Below are positions 51,771 through 63,695 of a DNA stretch of 64,000 nucleotides, one piece after another. The notes below the pieces were generated by a model. The model made no database searches and had not been told where the DNA came from. It worked only from the letters and a program-made list of their open reading frames with translations. Position numbers and translations under genes: made by a program. Source of the stretch: Lineus longissimus (Eukaryota > Nemertea > Pilidiophora > Heteronemertea > Lineidae); the NCBI RefSeq assembly GCF_910592395.1, contig NC_088323.1:11643501-11707500 (forward strand), in the 5' to 3' direction. Each line of letters opens with the position of its first letter. Position 1 is the stretch's first letter.

Positions 51771-54186
51771 TAGAACCCGCTCCAATCGGTTTAACCGCAT
51801 GGAATAGTTAGCAAAATAATTTTCAAGGTAGTTTACGGTGAAAAGGAGCGCGGACGAAATTTGACTTAGAAGAAAAAAAGGATTTTATCGGTGAATATCA
51901 AAACTGATGACGCGTCTGAAATTGTGAACTGATAATTTTAAGCAAGATCCGATGACGACGCAGACATTGCACAATTTTGTGACGTTGCACCACACACGAT
52001 TTTATGACGTTGTACACCTCGTGTATGCACGTGTATGCTCATGTCATCGTGCGGTAAAATATGACAGCCACAGCGGCCGGTACTTTCGGTGTTTGCGCCT
52101 TGTAACTGGTAAGTTTGTGGAAAGAGCCATGTTTCAAGTGACATAAGCCATTAGGAATGCGTGTGTATTCTTTGGGCGGCTTGTAGTAATTAATGACACC
52201 GAGCTTGAAGTCAAGTAAGTAGTACTAGTGTGGGCCTAGGCCCGACCGGCATTCACTCTGCTCATTTCATGATTTGGTCAACGATTTGAAGCAGCCGTAT
52301 CATACCCAAAAACATTCACAAGTGCAATGTTTCATGCCAGAAAGTTCCACAACATGACATGCACCAAACTTCTTGCAATTATGAAGTCAGTGCATACAGC
52401 ACATTCCAGTGCCCAAATGCAGCAGGGACAAAATCACATCAATGCATCCTTCTTCTCGTCAACCACAACTGTCCGATATTCCACGACATTTCTATCTGAA
52501 TGTGAGTACAAACAGAACCAATCAACTTGTATCCGCTTCATCCATTTAACATCTGCAGCACAATGTGAGAGGACGCATTGCCTTCATAAGCAATGCATCC
52601 TCTCACCTCTCACCTCCAAACCTCAAACTGTCCAAATAAAACTTTCCCTTTTTACAAACTCTACAACAAAACTGAATGTCAGTATAAACAGCTCCTAATC
52701 AACTCATATTTAACCTTAAATCACTTTACATGTGCAGTATCGTGTGAGAGCTTCCACATCATTAAAGCCCTATGATCACCACAGGAGAAAAACCATCCAC
52801 CATTGCCACCCCAAACCCACAAATACAACCCTACAAGTCGAGAACACCCTCCATATGGCCAAACTCACTGCTCCTTACTAACTAAATAAGCTCAAATAAC
52901 CAAACCCAGCTTGTTCCGAAAACTCTGGGTTAGGGTATACTAATTATAGGGAGCTCTTATTATTATTAGTCTTAAGCGAGCTATATATGGTTAGAGTGTA
53001 TATACCGTCAACAAAAAAAGTTCACCCGAACCAGAAAACCTCCACGCCCTGGTGAAATTTTTGCACGTGAATCGTATACGCCGATGCACAGCAATTTACC
53101 AGGGAAGAGATTTTCTTTTTCCAAAACAATGCAGGTCTGATGATTTTTACGCAGAATAGCCGCTGTTCCGTTGGAGATTTCGTCAAAACAGGGGCGAATC
53201 AAAGTGTGATGATACCCTGGTGCGAATCGAAATGCATTGAACAACAATCTACATCGCTGCCAGAGATTTTTTTTCTCTTTCCGCGAAGATATCGTGCTTT
53301 GAACTGGCAAAAGTCTGCAAAAGATTTCGAGTCTGAGTCACTTTTCCATAGTACGCATGCGCACAAACATGATCGGTCCGGGGCTGCCCGTTTCGACGAT
53401 GATTTCGTCAATGTCATGGGGTGTGGGAGGATGTCGACGGTGTGGTCCCATTTATAATGCAGTAATCTTGAAAGTACATTGGTCTCAATATTTATTTCCC
53501 CAGTTCCATGACTAAATCCTACCGTGAAACCTGAAGTGAAACCACTCGTCCACAACACAAGCCATTTCAATTTTCCGTAGAAAGCGCATGCGCACTAACC
53601 CAAACACACGCACTAACCTCAAACTATTCACGCTTCTTAGACTTTTCTGGCATCAACAAAATGAGCCGGATTAGATTACCTTACATGCCGATAACATGCA
53701 TTTGCGTTTAAAGTCCGACACCACTACAATTTTTTACATTTTGCAAATAGGCCTACTATGTAATTAATCAAATAATGTCATCTCCCCACCTGGCTACTTT
53801 CTATAGGCCTACTGCGTCAGCGTCTATTGGCCTAATTGGGTCAAAGGCCATGATGGCATCATCCTAACTATATCACCCCCCCCCCTCTACCCACCACCAC
53901 CAGAATCTTCTTGCTCGCTCACCAGCCCTACTAACGAAGAGCTCCCTATCATGCTATCAAGGCCTGAGCCTTCCCAAGATATTACTATTCGATAGGCTAC
54001 GAGTACTGTAAGTGCAAGGCTACACTACAGGCCAACAGGGCTACACACCGTCTTCATCTTCTTCATCCTTATAATGATCGGGTTCCTTCCGGGACGTAAT
54101 TGATCATATGGTGCTGTGTGCATGCGGAGCGATAAAACGTCTAGTCGGTGCGGTTTAAAAACTATGTACTAGGCCTATGTAGTATG
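51771..54186. other. Unassigned spacer
   Basis: No recognised gene. Two diverged copies of a block of about 180 bp (around 52480-52580 and 52670-52765, sharing GAATGTGAGTACAAACAG / GAATGTCAGTATAAACAG) hint at a local tandem duplication. Frames on both strands at 53008-53570 are long but lack motifs. Poly-C (53876-53885) lies in 53.8-53.9 kb. Confidence 0.35.
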
Positions 54187-55159
54187 TATGGCAAGCCAAA
54201 GCGGAATTTATTCAAGACTTTAGAATTACCATTCAAGAAGTTAAATATAAGTTCAAGAAGGAAATATATGTTCAAGACTAAAATATGTTCAACCTTGAAT
54301 CAAATGTTTTCAACCTTGAATAAAATATGTTCAACCTTGAATAAAATATGTTCAACCTTGAATAAAATATGTCCAACCTTGAACAAAATATATTCAACCT
54401 TGAACAAAATATATTCAAGACTCACGTGACCATATTCAAGACGCACGTGACCACAAAATTGATGACGTAGTTGCTCATGTTTTGATGCTTTACGGACTTT
54501 CCCGAACCCGCGTCCAGACTTTCCCGAACCCATGGTACTGGTGTTGCGTTTCGGAGCTCGAATTGTTCGCACGAAGGTTTTGACACATGGTTGTACACGT
54601 ACCTAGCCGCCTACACCTGACATGTACTGTAATCCTACACATCATGACATGGATGCCGAGTGAATGTCAGAGTCGATACATGTTTCACAGACATATCAGG
54701 CAAATTATAGGTTCAAAATGCGCAATGCCTCTCACCTTTCATACCACTGTATCGGATTCTCGTTGTCTTTTGACATGTTTGAGTGTTAAGGCTATACAGG
54801 CAATCAATCACGTCGTGAAACAGAACGCATCAGAAGTACCACAGATTCTACGCTCTACGTCATCAATTTTGTGGTCACGTGCGTCTTGAATATGGTCACG
54901 TGAGTCTTGAATATGGTCACGTGAGTCTTGAATATATTTTGTTCAAGGTTGAATATATTTTGTTCAAGGTTGGACATATTTTATTCAAGGTTGAACATAT
55001 TTTGTTCAAGGTTGAACATATTTTATTTAAGGTTGAAAACATTTGATTCAAGGTTGAACATATTTTAGTCTTGAACATATATTTCCTTCTTGAACTTATA
55101 TTTAACTTCTTGAATGGTTATTCTAAAGTCTTGAATAAATTCCGCTTTGGCTTGCCATA
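54187..55159. mobile_element. Foldback element with 21-bp tandem-repeat arms
   Basis: The ends are TATGGCAAGCCAAAGCGG and its inverse. Arms of about 290 bp contain five to six tandem units of TTCAACCTTGAATAAAATATG, then TCACGTGACCATATTCAAGA and a GATGACGTAG segment. The centre (about 54476-54855) is unique and non-coding. AGTATG(TA) occurs at 54181-54188 and 55160-55167, a 6-8-bp target duplication. Peptides such as repeated STLNKI read from the arms are artefacts. It resembles the TU/FB foldback plan. Confidence 0.8.
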
Positions 55160-55428
55160 AGTATGTACCTTCACACAGCATTATCGTAAACAAACTCTTG
55201 CCTTACAGTGTACAGTTCGGAATTACAGATTTAGAATCTCTAAGGAATAAAGAATATATATACCCACGTTCTTGGTCTCCACTTGCTCATAAAGTATGAA
55301 AGAATTGATCCAAAATAATCATGTCAATATTTCGACATGTTCGATCTTTGTGTTCCTTTAAATGTACCTCCTACACACCTGAAACACCGAAGAGCTGAAC
55401 GTAAAAACAGTTGATTTATTTAGGTAAG
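55160..55428. other. Spacer before candidate exon
   Basis: No clear promoter motif or element end is visible upstream of the ATG at 55429. Confidence 0.3.
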
Positions 55429-55633
55429 ATGGCAGCACTGCATTGGCGTTCATTCCAAACTTTTCATAAGACCCAAGTTAGAGGCGCTGATTTCGTTTCT
55501 TGCAGTTATTTAAATTTCGGCACTGGGGCGAGTTTGCGTTCATTCAAGAGTGTTGGCTATAAAAAAGCGGCGTGTTGGGCTGTGAAGAAAACTTTTGTCC
55601 CACAGCATTTTGTACAACATTTCACTTCAGCAG
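55429..55633 (+). CDS. Candidate first exon, mitochondrial-targeting-like N terminus
   Basis: From ATG 55429 (AAGATGGCAGC, good initiation context) 68 codons plus one base run to a donor, GCAG/GTAGGC, at 55633/55634. The peptide MAALHWRSFQTFHKTQVRG is followed by a Ser/Gly/Lys-rich stretch ending HFTSAG. It has many Arg/Lys/His and only one Asp, as expected for a mitochondrial presequence. I do not recognise the mature protein. The exon ends with one base of a codon; the candidate exon at 59694-59949 could accept it if the internal acceptor at 59698 were used, which is speculative. It may also be a chance ORF. Confidence 0.4.
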
Positions 55634-55750
55634 GTAGGCCAATAGTCAAGGCCAATAGACTAGTAATATTTTCAAAGTGGTTACAAAGTCGTAATCGTAT
55701 AATATAGTGCTGGTAAATGACGTGTAGGGTATCAGGTACCTAATAATAAT

Positions 55751-55810
55751 GTGGCAAAAAATTCAAACAAACCATTAGGCTAATGGTTTGTTTGAATTTT
55801 TTTTTGCCAC
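55751..55810. repeat. Perfect-type short hairpin
   Basis: GTGGCAAAAAATTCAAACAA and ACCATTA, a 3-base loop, then TAATGGTTTGTTTGAATT and a T-run ending TTGCCAC. The stem is about 27 bp with a slight length difference in the A/T run. It could be a minimal MITE or a small-RNA precursor. Confidence 0.6.
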
Positions 55811-56597
55811 ACACAATGAGTGACACACATGACATGTTTGACAGTTTGTTGCCAATGTCATGATGTTGGAGCTTGGAGTAACCAAGTAAAAGGGAGCAAG
55901 TTCGTGGCTGACATCAACAAACGTTTGATTACATCCCACCACGGCATGATCTTCCGCTTATCCACACTGACCTGCAGTGACCACAGCCTCTTAAGTTGTC
56001 GCCAAGTTAATTCCTATATCGGGATCACTCGGTAGGCTACTGGCTGAACACCTGGTAGGCCTATCTATCAGGCTTATTATAAACCGTGAGATGAGTAATC
56101 ATAATTTTCTTCCACAAGATTTTCTACTTCCCTGGACCATGACAATCTCCATTTCTATTTCTAACGCTGCTGTCCATTTCTCCATTCAATGATAGTAGGG
56201 CCGAAGACAATACAAAGGTTACATGCTACTGCATGCCATCGGTGCCACGAAGGTTTTTGTAACTTATCAAGATATAGGGCCTACTGTGAGTATAATTACA
56301 CAAGGTTCAGGATGCTGCATGTGTCAAAATTATTTTATTGTTACGCCTGGCGGCACAAGTCACCATACACATGATTGACCGATAACACCGAGCATGCACT
56401 TGGTGAATGTCTGGTCATCCCAAAAAATAGCGCGGGATAGTCTGACCATTGAAACTAGGCTATAAATTAGGTTACATTCCACACATCGTACAGCAATAAC
56501 CTATAAATTAGGTTACATGCCACACATTGCAATGGGCCAATCAAAACAAGGATAGCTCCCTACTACAGCCTCGGTCTCATGAATATTCGGGAGCATA
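55811..56597. other. Unassigned spacer
   Basis: CTATAAATTAGGTTACAT is repeated at 56459 and 56501. No gene motif was found. Confidence 0.35.
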
Positions 56598-57007
56598 CCT
56601 ATGTTCCCCGGTACCTATGTTCCCCGAAGAGGTACAATCTATGTTCCCCGGTACCTCTGTTCCCCGGTACCTATGTTCCCCAGGTACCTATGTTCCCAGT
56701 ACCTATGTCCGCAAAGAAAAGTAAAGTGTTTTTTGTGATAAGGTTTGTTTCCACAAATTCCTGGAAAGACCTCACAGAATGAAGTCACTGAATTCCAGGG
56801 AATTGCAATTCACAGAAATCCCCCAAAACGCAGAGTTTCAGTATTTTTTGTTTGTATTAAAAGACATTTTTACTCAGCATAGATTCATTGTTTCGTGACT
56901 TAAAGGCCAAGGTGCACGCGCCTTTGCTTTAAATTGGTACAAACACTCTACACTGTATCATAAAAACTATATGGGGGAACATAGGTAGGCCTACCGGGGA
57001 ACATAGG
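56598..57007. mobile_element. Foldback-like element with 16-bp tandem units
   Basis: The left arm (56598-56707) holds six to seven copies of GGTACCTATGTTCCCC. The right arm (about 56971-57007) has two inverse copies, GGGGGAACATAGG and CCGGGGAACATAGG. The interior of about 260 bp is non-coding. The arms are unequal and no target duplication was found, so this could be a degenerate copy. Confidence 0.6.
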
Positions 57008-57407
57008 GATGACCCCGCCGCTTCGCCTTTTCAGGTTCTGTATTTGCAATACATCCTGTGGCGCATGGTTTGGCATTCCGCATCTCGCGGTTTATGATAT
57101 TAATAAGCCGGCCTGTCATGCATATATGTCATGGGCGAACTTGCTCGGAATAGCATCAAAAATGAGCCTGGGTTCTTTTCTCGTGCATATCAAGACAATA
57201 TCTGAAAGATGACGCGAGGAGAAAGAAATATACACCTAGGTTACTTTGCCTCAAATAATAATTGACGAACAATCAATAGGCCCCTTTGATAGCTCTTTGA
57301 ATATTTTAATGTTTGATTTTTTATCCTTCTCTCAATTGATGAAAAATCAATACCGGTAGCTCTGTGAATATATGCTTGAGACTTTATCCTTCTCTAAATT
57401 CAGTTCC
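57008..57407. other. Unassigned spacer
   Basis: ATCCTTCTCTCAATTGA / ATCCTTCTCTAAATTCA at 57321 and 57386 suggest a short local duplication. No gene. Confidence 0.3.
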
Positions 57408-58410
57408 CGAAATGTTAGAATTTGGATACATATCAGAATTCAGATGGTGTATTCCTGTTTCGCCTATTCCTGTTCCGCCTATTCCTGTTTCGCCTAATTC
57501 CTGTTTCGCCTATTCCTGTTTCGCCTATTCAAATGTATTGCTAACCTCCCCACAGACGTAGGAATATGAATCGTCCCTTACTATAGTGTTAAAGGCTATC
57601 ATTAAGAATAAAGTCTGAAATAATGGATTTAGCGACATGTCAATTATTTCAGTATTATTCGGAATAACTTTGGAAAATTATACATAGCTTGCATCGGCTT
57701 ATGTTTTAGCTTATTTTAAAAGGCAAGAAATAAAATAGTAAGAAAATTTTACCCTTTCATCAGATTTGAGAAAGGTTTCTTAGGCCTGCATTTTGTATTG
57801 TTGATTCTCTTTCTTTTGTCTTAGTCAGTAACTGGCTTCGTAATAGAAAGAATACCTATAGCTACATTGTTCTTTACTATGACATGGGTTTTACAGCTGA
57901 TTTTGATCAAATAATTATGAGAATGTACAGTATTATGTATTTTTATCAAAAAGTCATGAATTCCTGTTTTTATAAAATAAGCGACTGCTTTACTCTACTT
58001 AATCTATTAGTTTTTACTGTGTGTCAGTATGGTCATATGGTCAAATAAGTCCCGGACTGTCCCCGCTTTCAAGGTGACTCTTTCAAAACGGTCATGGCAT
58101 GGTTTGTTAACAAAGTTGATGGCATTTGATTAGTCAAATTGTCATCACATCGTTAACATCATCCAATTGTCCCCTCACGTTTTCCCCATAAAATGGACAT
58201 GCATCCCTAAGGTTCCCCCTGGGAGAGTCGATTTATTGTAGGGGTACTGGAAAGTAGGCGAAACAGGAATAGGCGAAACAGGAATAGGCGAAACAGGAAT
58301 TTTGTAGGCGAAACAGGAATAGGCGAAACAGGAATAGGCGAAACAGGCATAAACCATTCAGATACCCTTTCAGAATTTAGATACCCCATATCCAAATTCG
58401 GATACCCCTA
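57408..58410. mobile_element. Foldback-like element with 15-bp tandem units
   Basis: The left array (57450-57535) is CCTATTCCTGTTTCG repeated about six times, and the right array (58254-58350) is its inverse AGGCGAAACAGGAAT about seven times. Outside the arrays, GAATTTGGATAC...AGAATTCAGATGG (57420-57449) is inverse to CATTCAGATACCC...CAGAATTTAG...CCAAATTCGGAT (58352-58405). So the arms extend beyond the tandem part. The interior is AT-rich and non-coding. Confidence 0.65.
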
Positions 58411-58499
58411 AATCTTTAGTAAAGGTCTACCACCTTTGTGAAGACAGATGTTGTATCATGTAGAGCTTTTCTTGGCTACCATTTCTGTTAGAAAGTACC

Positions 58500-59690
58500 A
58501 AATTCTTCCAACTGTTTCTTAACTTGGCCACCAGGAGGCCAAAACTAAAAAGGGTAAAAAATGCAATATCTCACTTATTGGCTCACCGTTGGGGAGTCTA
58601 TACAATACCGCAGTGTCCGTCGTCTGCTATGAACTTGAAACTTGGTACATATAACCCCCTATATCAGATAACCTCTTGTGCTGAATATTGGTCCGATCTG
58701 ATTCTCAATTTGGCCACCTGGGGGTCGAATGTGGATATCTAAAAAGTGTGATATCTCGCTTATTGATGACTTGTTTTCGATAAAACTTTTGTGGTAGGTA
58801 CTCATAGCAAGGATACATCATATATCATATGGGTTTTTAATTTGACCTACTTGTCAAGGTCACAGAGGTCACAACGCAGACACAGATATGGCCGAAATTG
58901 CATGTTTTGTGTTTTTCGTGTTGTGGCAATCCAAAGGCCGTGAGTTCAAACCCCGGTCAGGGACAGCCAAAAATATTTTTTTTATTTTATTATTTTTTAT
59001 CTTTTCCCTTTTGTCTTTTCTGACTTGTATCTTACATTTCTTGATTTTTTATTTATTTGGTGCCATATCATTAGGTGGCTATCTTGGAAATCATTTTTTG
59101 TTGACCTGGGGTTGATCTTCACCTTGCGCACCACGGTCTGTTTACCTTTGGGGGTCAGTTTCCGTTTTTTTCCGCTCCTTGGCTTGGTTAATGTGGTCCC
59201 GAGGTCCCTATACTTCTTGACGATGGTCTGAACGGAAGACCTGGGTAGATTCAACTGCCTAGCAATGTTGCCTAGTGAGGACCCTGCCTTGTGAAGATCA
59301 ACCACACGTCTTCTAAGGTCTTGGCTGTGCTCTTTGGATTTACCCATCTTGTCTCAACAGCAACGATACATCACATGTCATACCGACTTTGGTTTGACCT
59401 ATATACTATACATGCACAATGTTTCTTGACCTGGTTGAATTCCTAACCACCAAATATCTATATGGTGAGCAGAGTCAATGGCCACTGGGCATTTCATTAG
59501 TGACTTATTTTCGATGATATTTTAATGGTTGGTACTCCAAGCAATGATACATCACATATCATACCGACTTGGTTTGACCTATATAGTATACATGTTGAAT
59601 GTTTCTTAACCAGGATGAATTCCTAACCACCAAATATCTATATGGTGAGCACAGTCAATGGCCACTGGGCATTTCATTATTCTTAATCTT
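58500..59690 (-). repeat. R1 dispersed repeat, minus orientation, interrupted
   Basis: On the minus strand it starts near 59680 (AATGGCCATTGACTGTGCTC) and ends at 58580 (GGTGAGCCAATAAG). A core AGGTCACAGAGGTCA is at about 58857-58871 on the plus strand. The copy is broken at about 58880-59350 by a B-box-like SINE fragment (GTGAGTTCAAACCCCGG at about 58940) and a Tc1 transposase piece. A diverged tandem copy of the left end (TATGGTGAGCAGAGTCAATG and the like) sits at both 59461 and 59641. Confidence 0.6.
58997..59347 (-). pseudogene. Truncated Tc1 transposase, N-terminal domain only
   Basis: On the minus strand ATG 59347 opens MGKSKEHSQDLRRRVVDLHK. It continues with 'AGSSLGNIARQLNLPRSSVQ', 'TIVKKYRDLGTT' and 'LTPKGKQTVVRKVKINPRST': the two helix-turn-helix units of a Tc1 transposase, close to those of vertebrate Tc1-like elements. 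After about residue 88 homology stops and the frame runs into unrelated sequence. There is no DDE domain and no inverted termini. It belongs to a different family from the DD38E element at 16293. Confidence 0.8.
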
Positions 59691-59693
59691 TAG

Positions 59694-59949
59694 CACAGAA
59701 AGGCTAGACATGTTTATACAATGGTGCAACAACCGACTTGAGGCTGAAGATAGGGCTAACCACCTGGGATACATTATCATAACTGCTCTGAAGAGTGAGA
59801 ACGAACTTGTAAGAACTTGTGCAACTCTTGCAAATAATGGTATTCGATCAAATGTGGGGAGAAACTTAAATGTGATTTGTGGACGACTTGGTATTGATAA
59901 GCATATCCTACTCAAGGTAGACGAGATTAGGCAGCTGTATGAGGTCTAA
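59694..59949 (+). CDS. Possible terminal exon, unknown protein
   Basis: After an acceptor-like TTCTTAATCTTTAG (AG at 59692-59693; a second AG at 59697-59698) an open frame runs to TAA at 59947-59949. The peptide TERLDMFIQWCNNRLEAE continues with 'HLGYIIITALKSENELVRTC' and ends 'VDEIRQLYEV'. It is helix-rich and protein-like, but I do not recognise it. It begins exactly where R1 sequence ends, so it could be a host exon or a captured piece. Its upstream exons are not identified. Confidence 0.4.
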
Positions 59950-60119
59950 ACTAATGACACTTGGAAAAGAAATATTAATGATGAGGGACAGAGGAGATTG
60001 CAGGATATTTGAAAGAAATGAAATGAAAGATGGGATTACCTGGCTGGCCTGTTCATAATCAAAATATAATGTAATCTTTGTACCCTAGTGTACTTTTTCA
60101 CATCGCACCAACATGTATA
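59950..60119. other. Possible 3' UTR of the 59694 exon
   Basis: AT-rich sequence with AAAATATAATG at 60061 but no canonical AATAAA. Confidence 0.25.
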
Positions 60120-60311
60120 TATGACCTGTCACAGAAAAACCAGGCGCATGTCACTCTGAGCTTGCCAGGTTTAGACGGACTGTTTGTTCATTTCTCTATT
60201 GTCTGCCTTTTGTGAAATATGAGCACATCAATTTCTTCCATTATCTCCTGGTGTCATTTAGGCTCATCTTCTGTGCGACATGCGCCTGGTTTTGCTGTGA
60301 CGGGTCACATA
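60120..60311. mobile_element. Short MITE
   Basis: The ends TATGACCTGTCACAGAAAAA and CCAGGCGCATGTC match the inverse of GACATGCGCCTGG and TTTTGCTGTGACGGGTCACAT. The arms are about 45 bp and the total about 190 bp. Non-coding. Confidence 0.7.
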
Positions 60312-60312
60312 A

Positions 60313-60749
60313 GTCGTACTTCCACCTATCAAATCCCCGTGTCTTTTGCGCTTACACCTATGAATTGCTGTGTCTAAATAGACCCGTGTGTCAAATCCCC
60401 GTGTCTATTAGCCCCATCGAGCTCGATGGGGCTAATCAGGGGCTAATTTAGACCCGTGTTCAACACAGGTTTTTTGATAGGTGGAATCTGAATAGACACG
60501 GCAATTGCAAGTTCTAAGATCCGGCGACAGATGGCGCGGTGTAGTTGCCTCAGTATTGCGCATGCGAAATTCCCCTCCAATGGGAAAGAAACACAGGAGA
60601 GCTCCCTACCTACAGCGCACCTGTCGCCGGGGCTATTAACCATTATCTAACACCACTGATAGGTGAAAGTGCGCCCCGGGTTTTTTGACACACGGCGAAG
60701 ACACGGGTCTTGAAAAAACACGGGGTTTTATGATTGGTGGAACTACGAC
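60313..60749. mobile_element. MITE with central perfect palindrome
   Basis: GTCGTACTTCCACCTATCA at the left and, inverted, GTCGTAGTTCCACCAATCA at the right mark the ends. CCGTGTC / GACACGG words recur in both halves. At 60407-60436 a perfect 30-bp palindrome is centred on CGAGCTCG. It lies two bases from the preceding MITE. Confidence 0.65.
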
Positions 60750-62470
60750 TACCGGTATATACGCACACTGCACGGAATTCCACCTGTTTTTTCAATTGTA
60801 CACACTATGTGTACGCATAATAGAAATAAATAAATAACGATTGACATTTGACTTGCATGCTAACAAATTATAACGGAGTCGACAATTTGACCACATAATT
60901 ACTAATAGTTCTTTAATAATCAATTATCGACTGCAAATGAATGTGTCCAGCTTATTGAGAAGTACTCTTCTGTGCTTAGTTGCTTTTGATTTCATTGGAA
61001 TCCAGTTGGTGGCAGTTACAGTGTTGACCATTCTTTACCGTTATATTGTCCATTTTTGTGAAAATGGCTGATATTTTTAGTTTTACATGGCATAGTTTTA
61101 ATCATGGTAATTTTTGTATGTTTTAAGATGAAGAGAAAAAAAGTGTCAAAAGCAGGAAGGCAAAGAAAAAACGCTGCGACTCTCCAACAACTCCGACATA
61201 GAACACAATGTAGGTGTCCACAGAATGCCGTAAATTATGAATTTATGCCTCCACATTTCTGAATTTCCTAGTAAAATGTAAGATATTATATGTAATTGCT
61301 GTTATCTTATCTTTTACGGCCGATTTTAAGTTGTGTATGTATTCTGTGATTTCAGAAACATCCAAGGCATCACAGACACTGCAGTCAGCAACGATTAGCC
61401 TTATGAGTGCAGCACCGACGGCCTGCACAACAACGACAGCATCTGATATCTGATGGTCACGTCCATTCCTTGATTGGTGTGTCGATTACAGAATCTATTT
61501 AAACTATGGGCATGCTGTTTTCTGCCTCTTTTTGCGGCCCACCGTCGAAACATCTTGACACGTAAGTAAATGCTCGGGTAATAAACTGATTTAGCCCACT
61601 ACTGTGTTCCGCCTTCATTCTCTATTAGGGTAGTCTGTTCTTGAGTTTAGCCACCAGGGCCCATATAGGCATATTCATAAAACCCTGCTAAACTAGCAGC
61701 CAACTAGGCCTTAGCAGACTGCCGAATACCAAGTTAGCTGCTCCATAGTATGCTGCTATTTTCCTATTCATAAAACCATGCTAAGAACATTGCCAGGTAG
61801 TTGTCAACTAAGATTTTGTTAGTTGTTAGCTAGGTATTTGGCCTTAGTCCCAAACCACATACCACAAGGCGTGTTAGTTTCGCTTTCAATAGGGGATGGT
61901 ATGTTAGCATTTGTGTGTGCCTTTCGACTTTATATCAGCATCTAAAATAATTTGTAACACTGCATTAGACGGACCGATTTTGATTCTGTTTGCGGCATAT
62001 GGTTGAAATTGATTTTGAGAATTAAAAAAGACCCCAAAGTAAAAAAATTATACCCGGTTGATTAAATTTTGTTTTGTCCACGTTTTTGAGTTTTGCTGGA
62101 AACTAGAGTTACTTCTTATACCTTTAGTGAAAAGAAATTCTCATTTAATATTCGTGATATTGTATCAACATTTTGATATTTTACAATTTTTCAATGTCAT
62201 TGAATACTAGAGGGGGTAACATGAGGTAAAATAAGTGTCCGCGCTTCGCCATGTGGGTTTTTCGCGGGTTTTTTCTTCTTTACGTTTCCTGTGACGTCAC
62301 CCTCCTCGGCTGTGTTGCAACGCCACGGGGAGTGTTGGGTTCTCGGGTGATGATTGTTGTCGTTTCCACACGGATGTGCGCTCCCGTTCCGTTTCCGTGT
62401 CTTTTTTCCGCCAATTTATGCACAATTTACGCATAATCCTTAAATCATATCGTAGTGTTAATGTTATATA
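60750..62470. other. Unassigned sequence
   Basis: No firm gene. Short possible coding pieces at 61131-61185 and 61357-61443 are discussed under rejected items. A diverged tandem pair (CATATTCATAAAACCCTGCT at about 61667, CTATTCATAAAACCATGCTA at about 61782) is present. GTGACGTCAC, a CRE-like palindrome, lies at 62291. Confidence 0.35.
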
Positions 62471-63695
62471 AGTTTTTAGCTCAGCTGACAAAGTCAGCGG
62501 AGCTAGTAGAATAGCTGTTCAAATGGTGTCCGTCCTGCAATCCATCCATCTAGGGACCCATCTGTGGACAAAATTGGACATTTCTGATTGGGAAGGCCTA
62601 GCCACTTCGTTGATGGTGCTAAATTAGGAGTTGCCCAAGGTGAACTCAAAAAACGAAAAATCAGCGCGATCCGACCTGTATTAAGAGAATGAGGTCATTT
62701 CGCGTGTAGATTTCTTTCCCTTTTTACCTCGGTCCACAGAGCAAATATTGTTTTCAAATGTGGCTGAATATTTTTTAACATTTTTTCATTTTTTACTTTT
62801 AATGGAATTAATATGGTTTTCACCGCCAGTTGGCGCTGCAGGCACATTGACTGAATTTTGGCGATTTCAAATTTGGCGGTGGCTCAACTTTTTGCAAGCA
62901 GTGCCGCTGATTGGCCGATCGATAGAAGAGATGCCACCATTTAAAAATGGGTTGTGGTTGTGGTTGTTCTGGTACCTTTTGGGTCTTAAAAATTGATGCC
63001 ATGAGCTCTAAACCTCTCATGGAGTTCCGTAGTATATTTTGGGAGTGAAGTTGTTACGGTCGACATTGTCCGTCTCAGGTCCCAAATCCCTTGACATGCA
63101 TTGACATGTGTATGGTAGTTAAGAAGGCCCAAAATCCTGACGTACCTCAGTCTAAAAATGAAAACACGCTGTTTTGGAAAATGATTGTGACCCTACTTGA
63201 AATTATGCCGAAATTATACCGTTTGTAACACCAAGAACAGAGTTCGCTTTATATATTTAACATTTGGAGGTCCCACCGAGATATTTGACTTTTACACTGA
63301 GAATTGTATGCTGAGATTCAAGTAGGATTACATGTTTTTGCTGAGGCGATTCATGGATCGGAATCGCCGTCGGAGATTTTCTTTGTTTGATGACTGAAAA
63401 GAATGGTGCTAATAATCGTTGTTCTCGACGCTTTTAGACTGATTTAAAGTATGTAGACGTTAGGAGAGACAGTACTATCGATAATGCTCCGTTATGAGCA
63501 CGAACTTGCGTGTATTTAGCTTGTGATGACGTTGTATGCCCGGTTGAAAGTAGGCTGTAGGTTGACATTGTGTTCGCAACCTCGGGTGCAGGTGAACTGG
63601 AACTGCTCAATGTATGGGAAGTGGCATGGCAAATTTCATCGTCAACCTCGTCCCCAGGAATGAGTGGTACCTGTTTCTGGATTGTTGCCATCAAA
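62471..63695. other. Dispersed-repeat-like start and unassigned sequence
   Basis: TTTTTAGCTCAGCTGACAAA and GTCAGCGGAGCTAG (62475-62508) resemble, in inverse, the hairpin end of R1-type repeats (AGGTGAGCTAAAAA), so a related repeat probably starts here. Nothing else is recognised. Confidence 0.35.

Noticed and set aside
52327-52698. 123-codon Cys/His-rich frame resembling zinc fingers
   Set aside because: The Cys and His spacing is irregular and the frame crosses two diverged copies of a local duplication.
54148-54572. Peptide with repeated STLNKIC units
   Set aside because: It comes from the 21-bp tandem arm of the foldback element; the 21-bp period keeps the frame open by chance.
59694-59949. 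Direct splice of the 55429-55633 exon to this exon
   Set aside because: Phase agrees only if the second, weaker acceptor AG is used, and nothing in the peptides shows they belong together.
61131-61443. Possible two-exon basic gene (ATG 61131, donor GTAGGT near 61211, acceptor before 61357)
   Set aside because: Joining the frames gives a stop at or before the junction, and no motif supports either reading.
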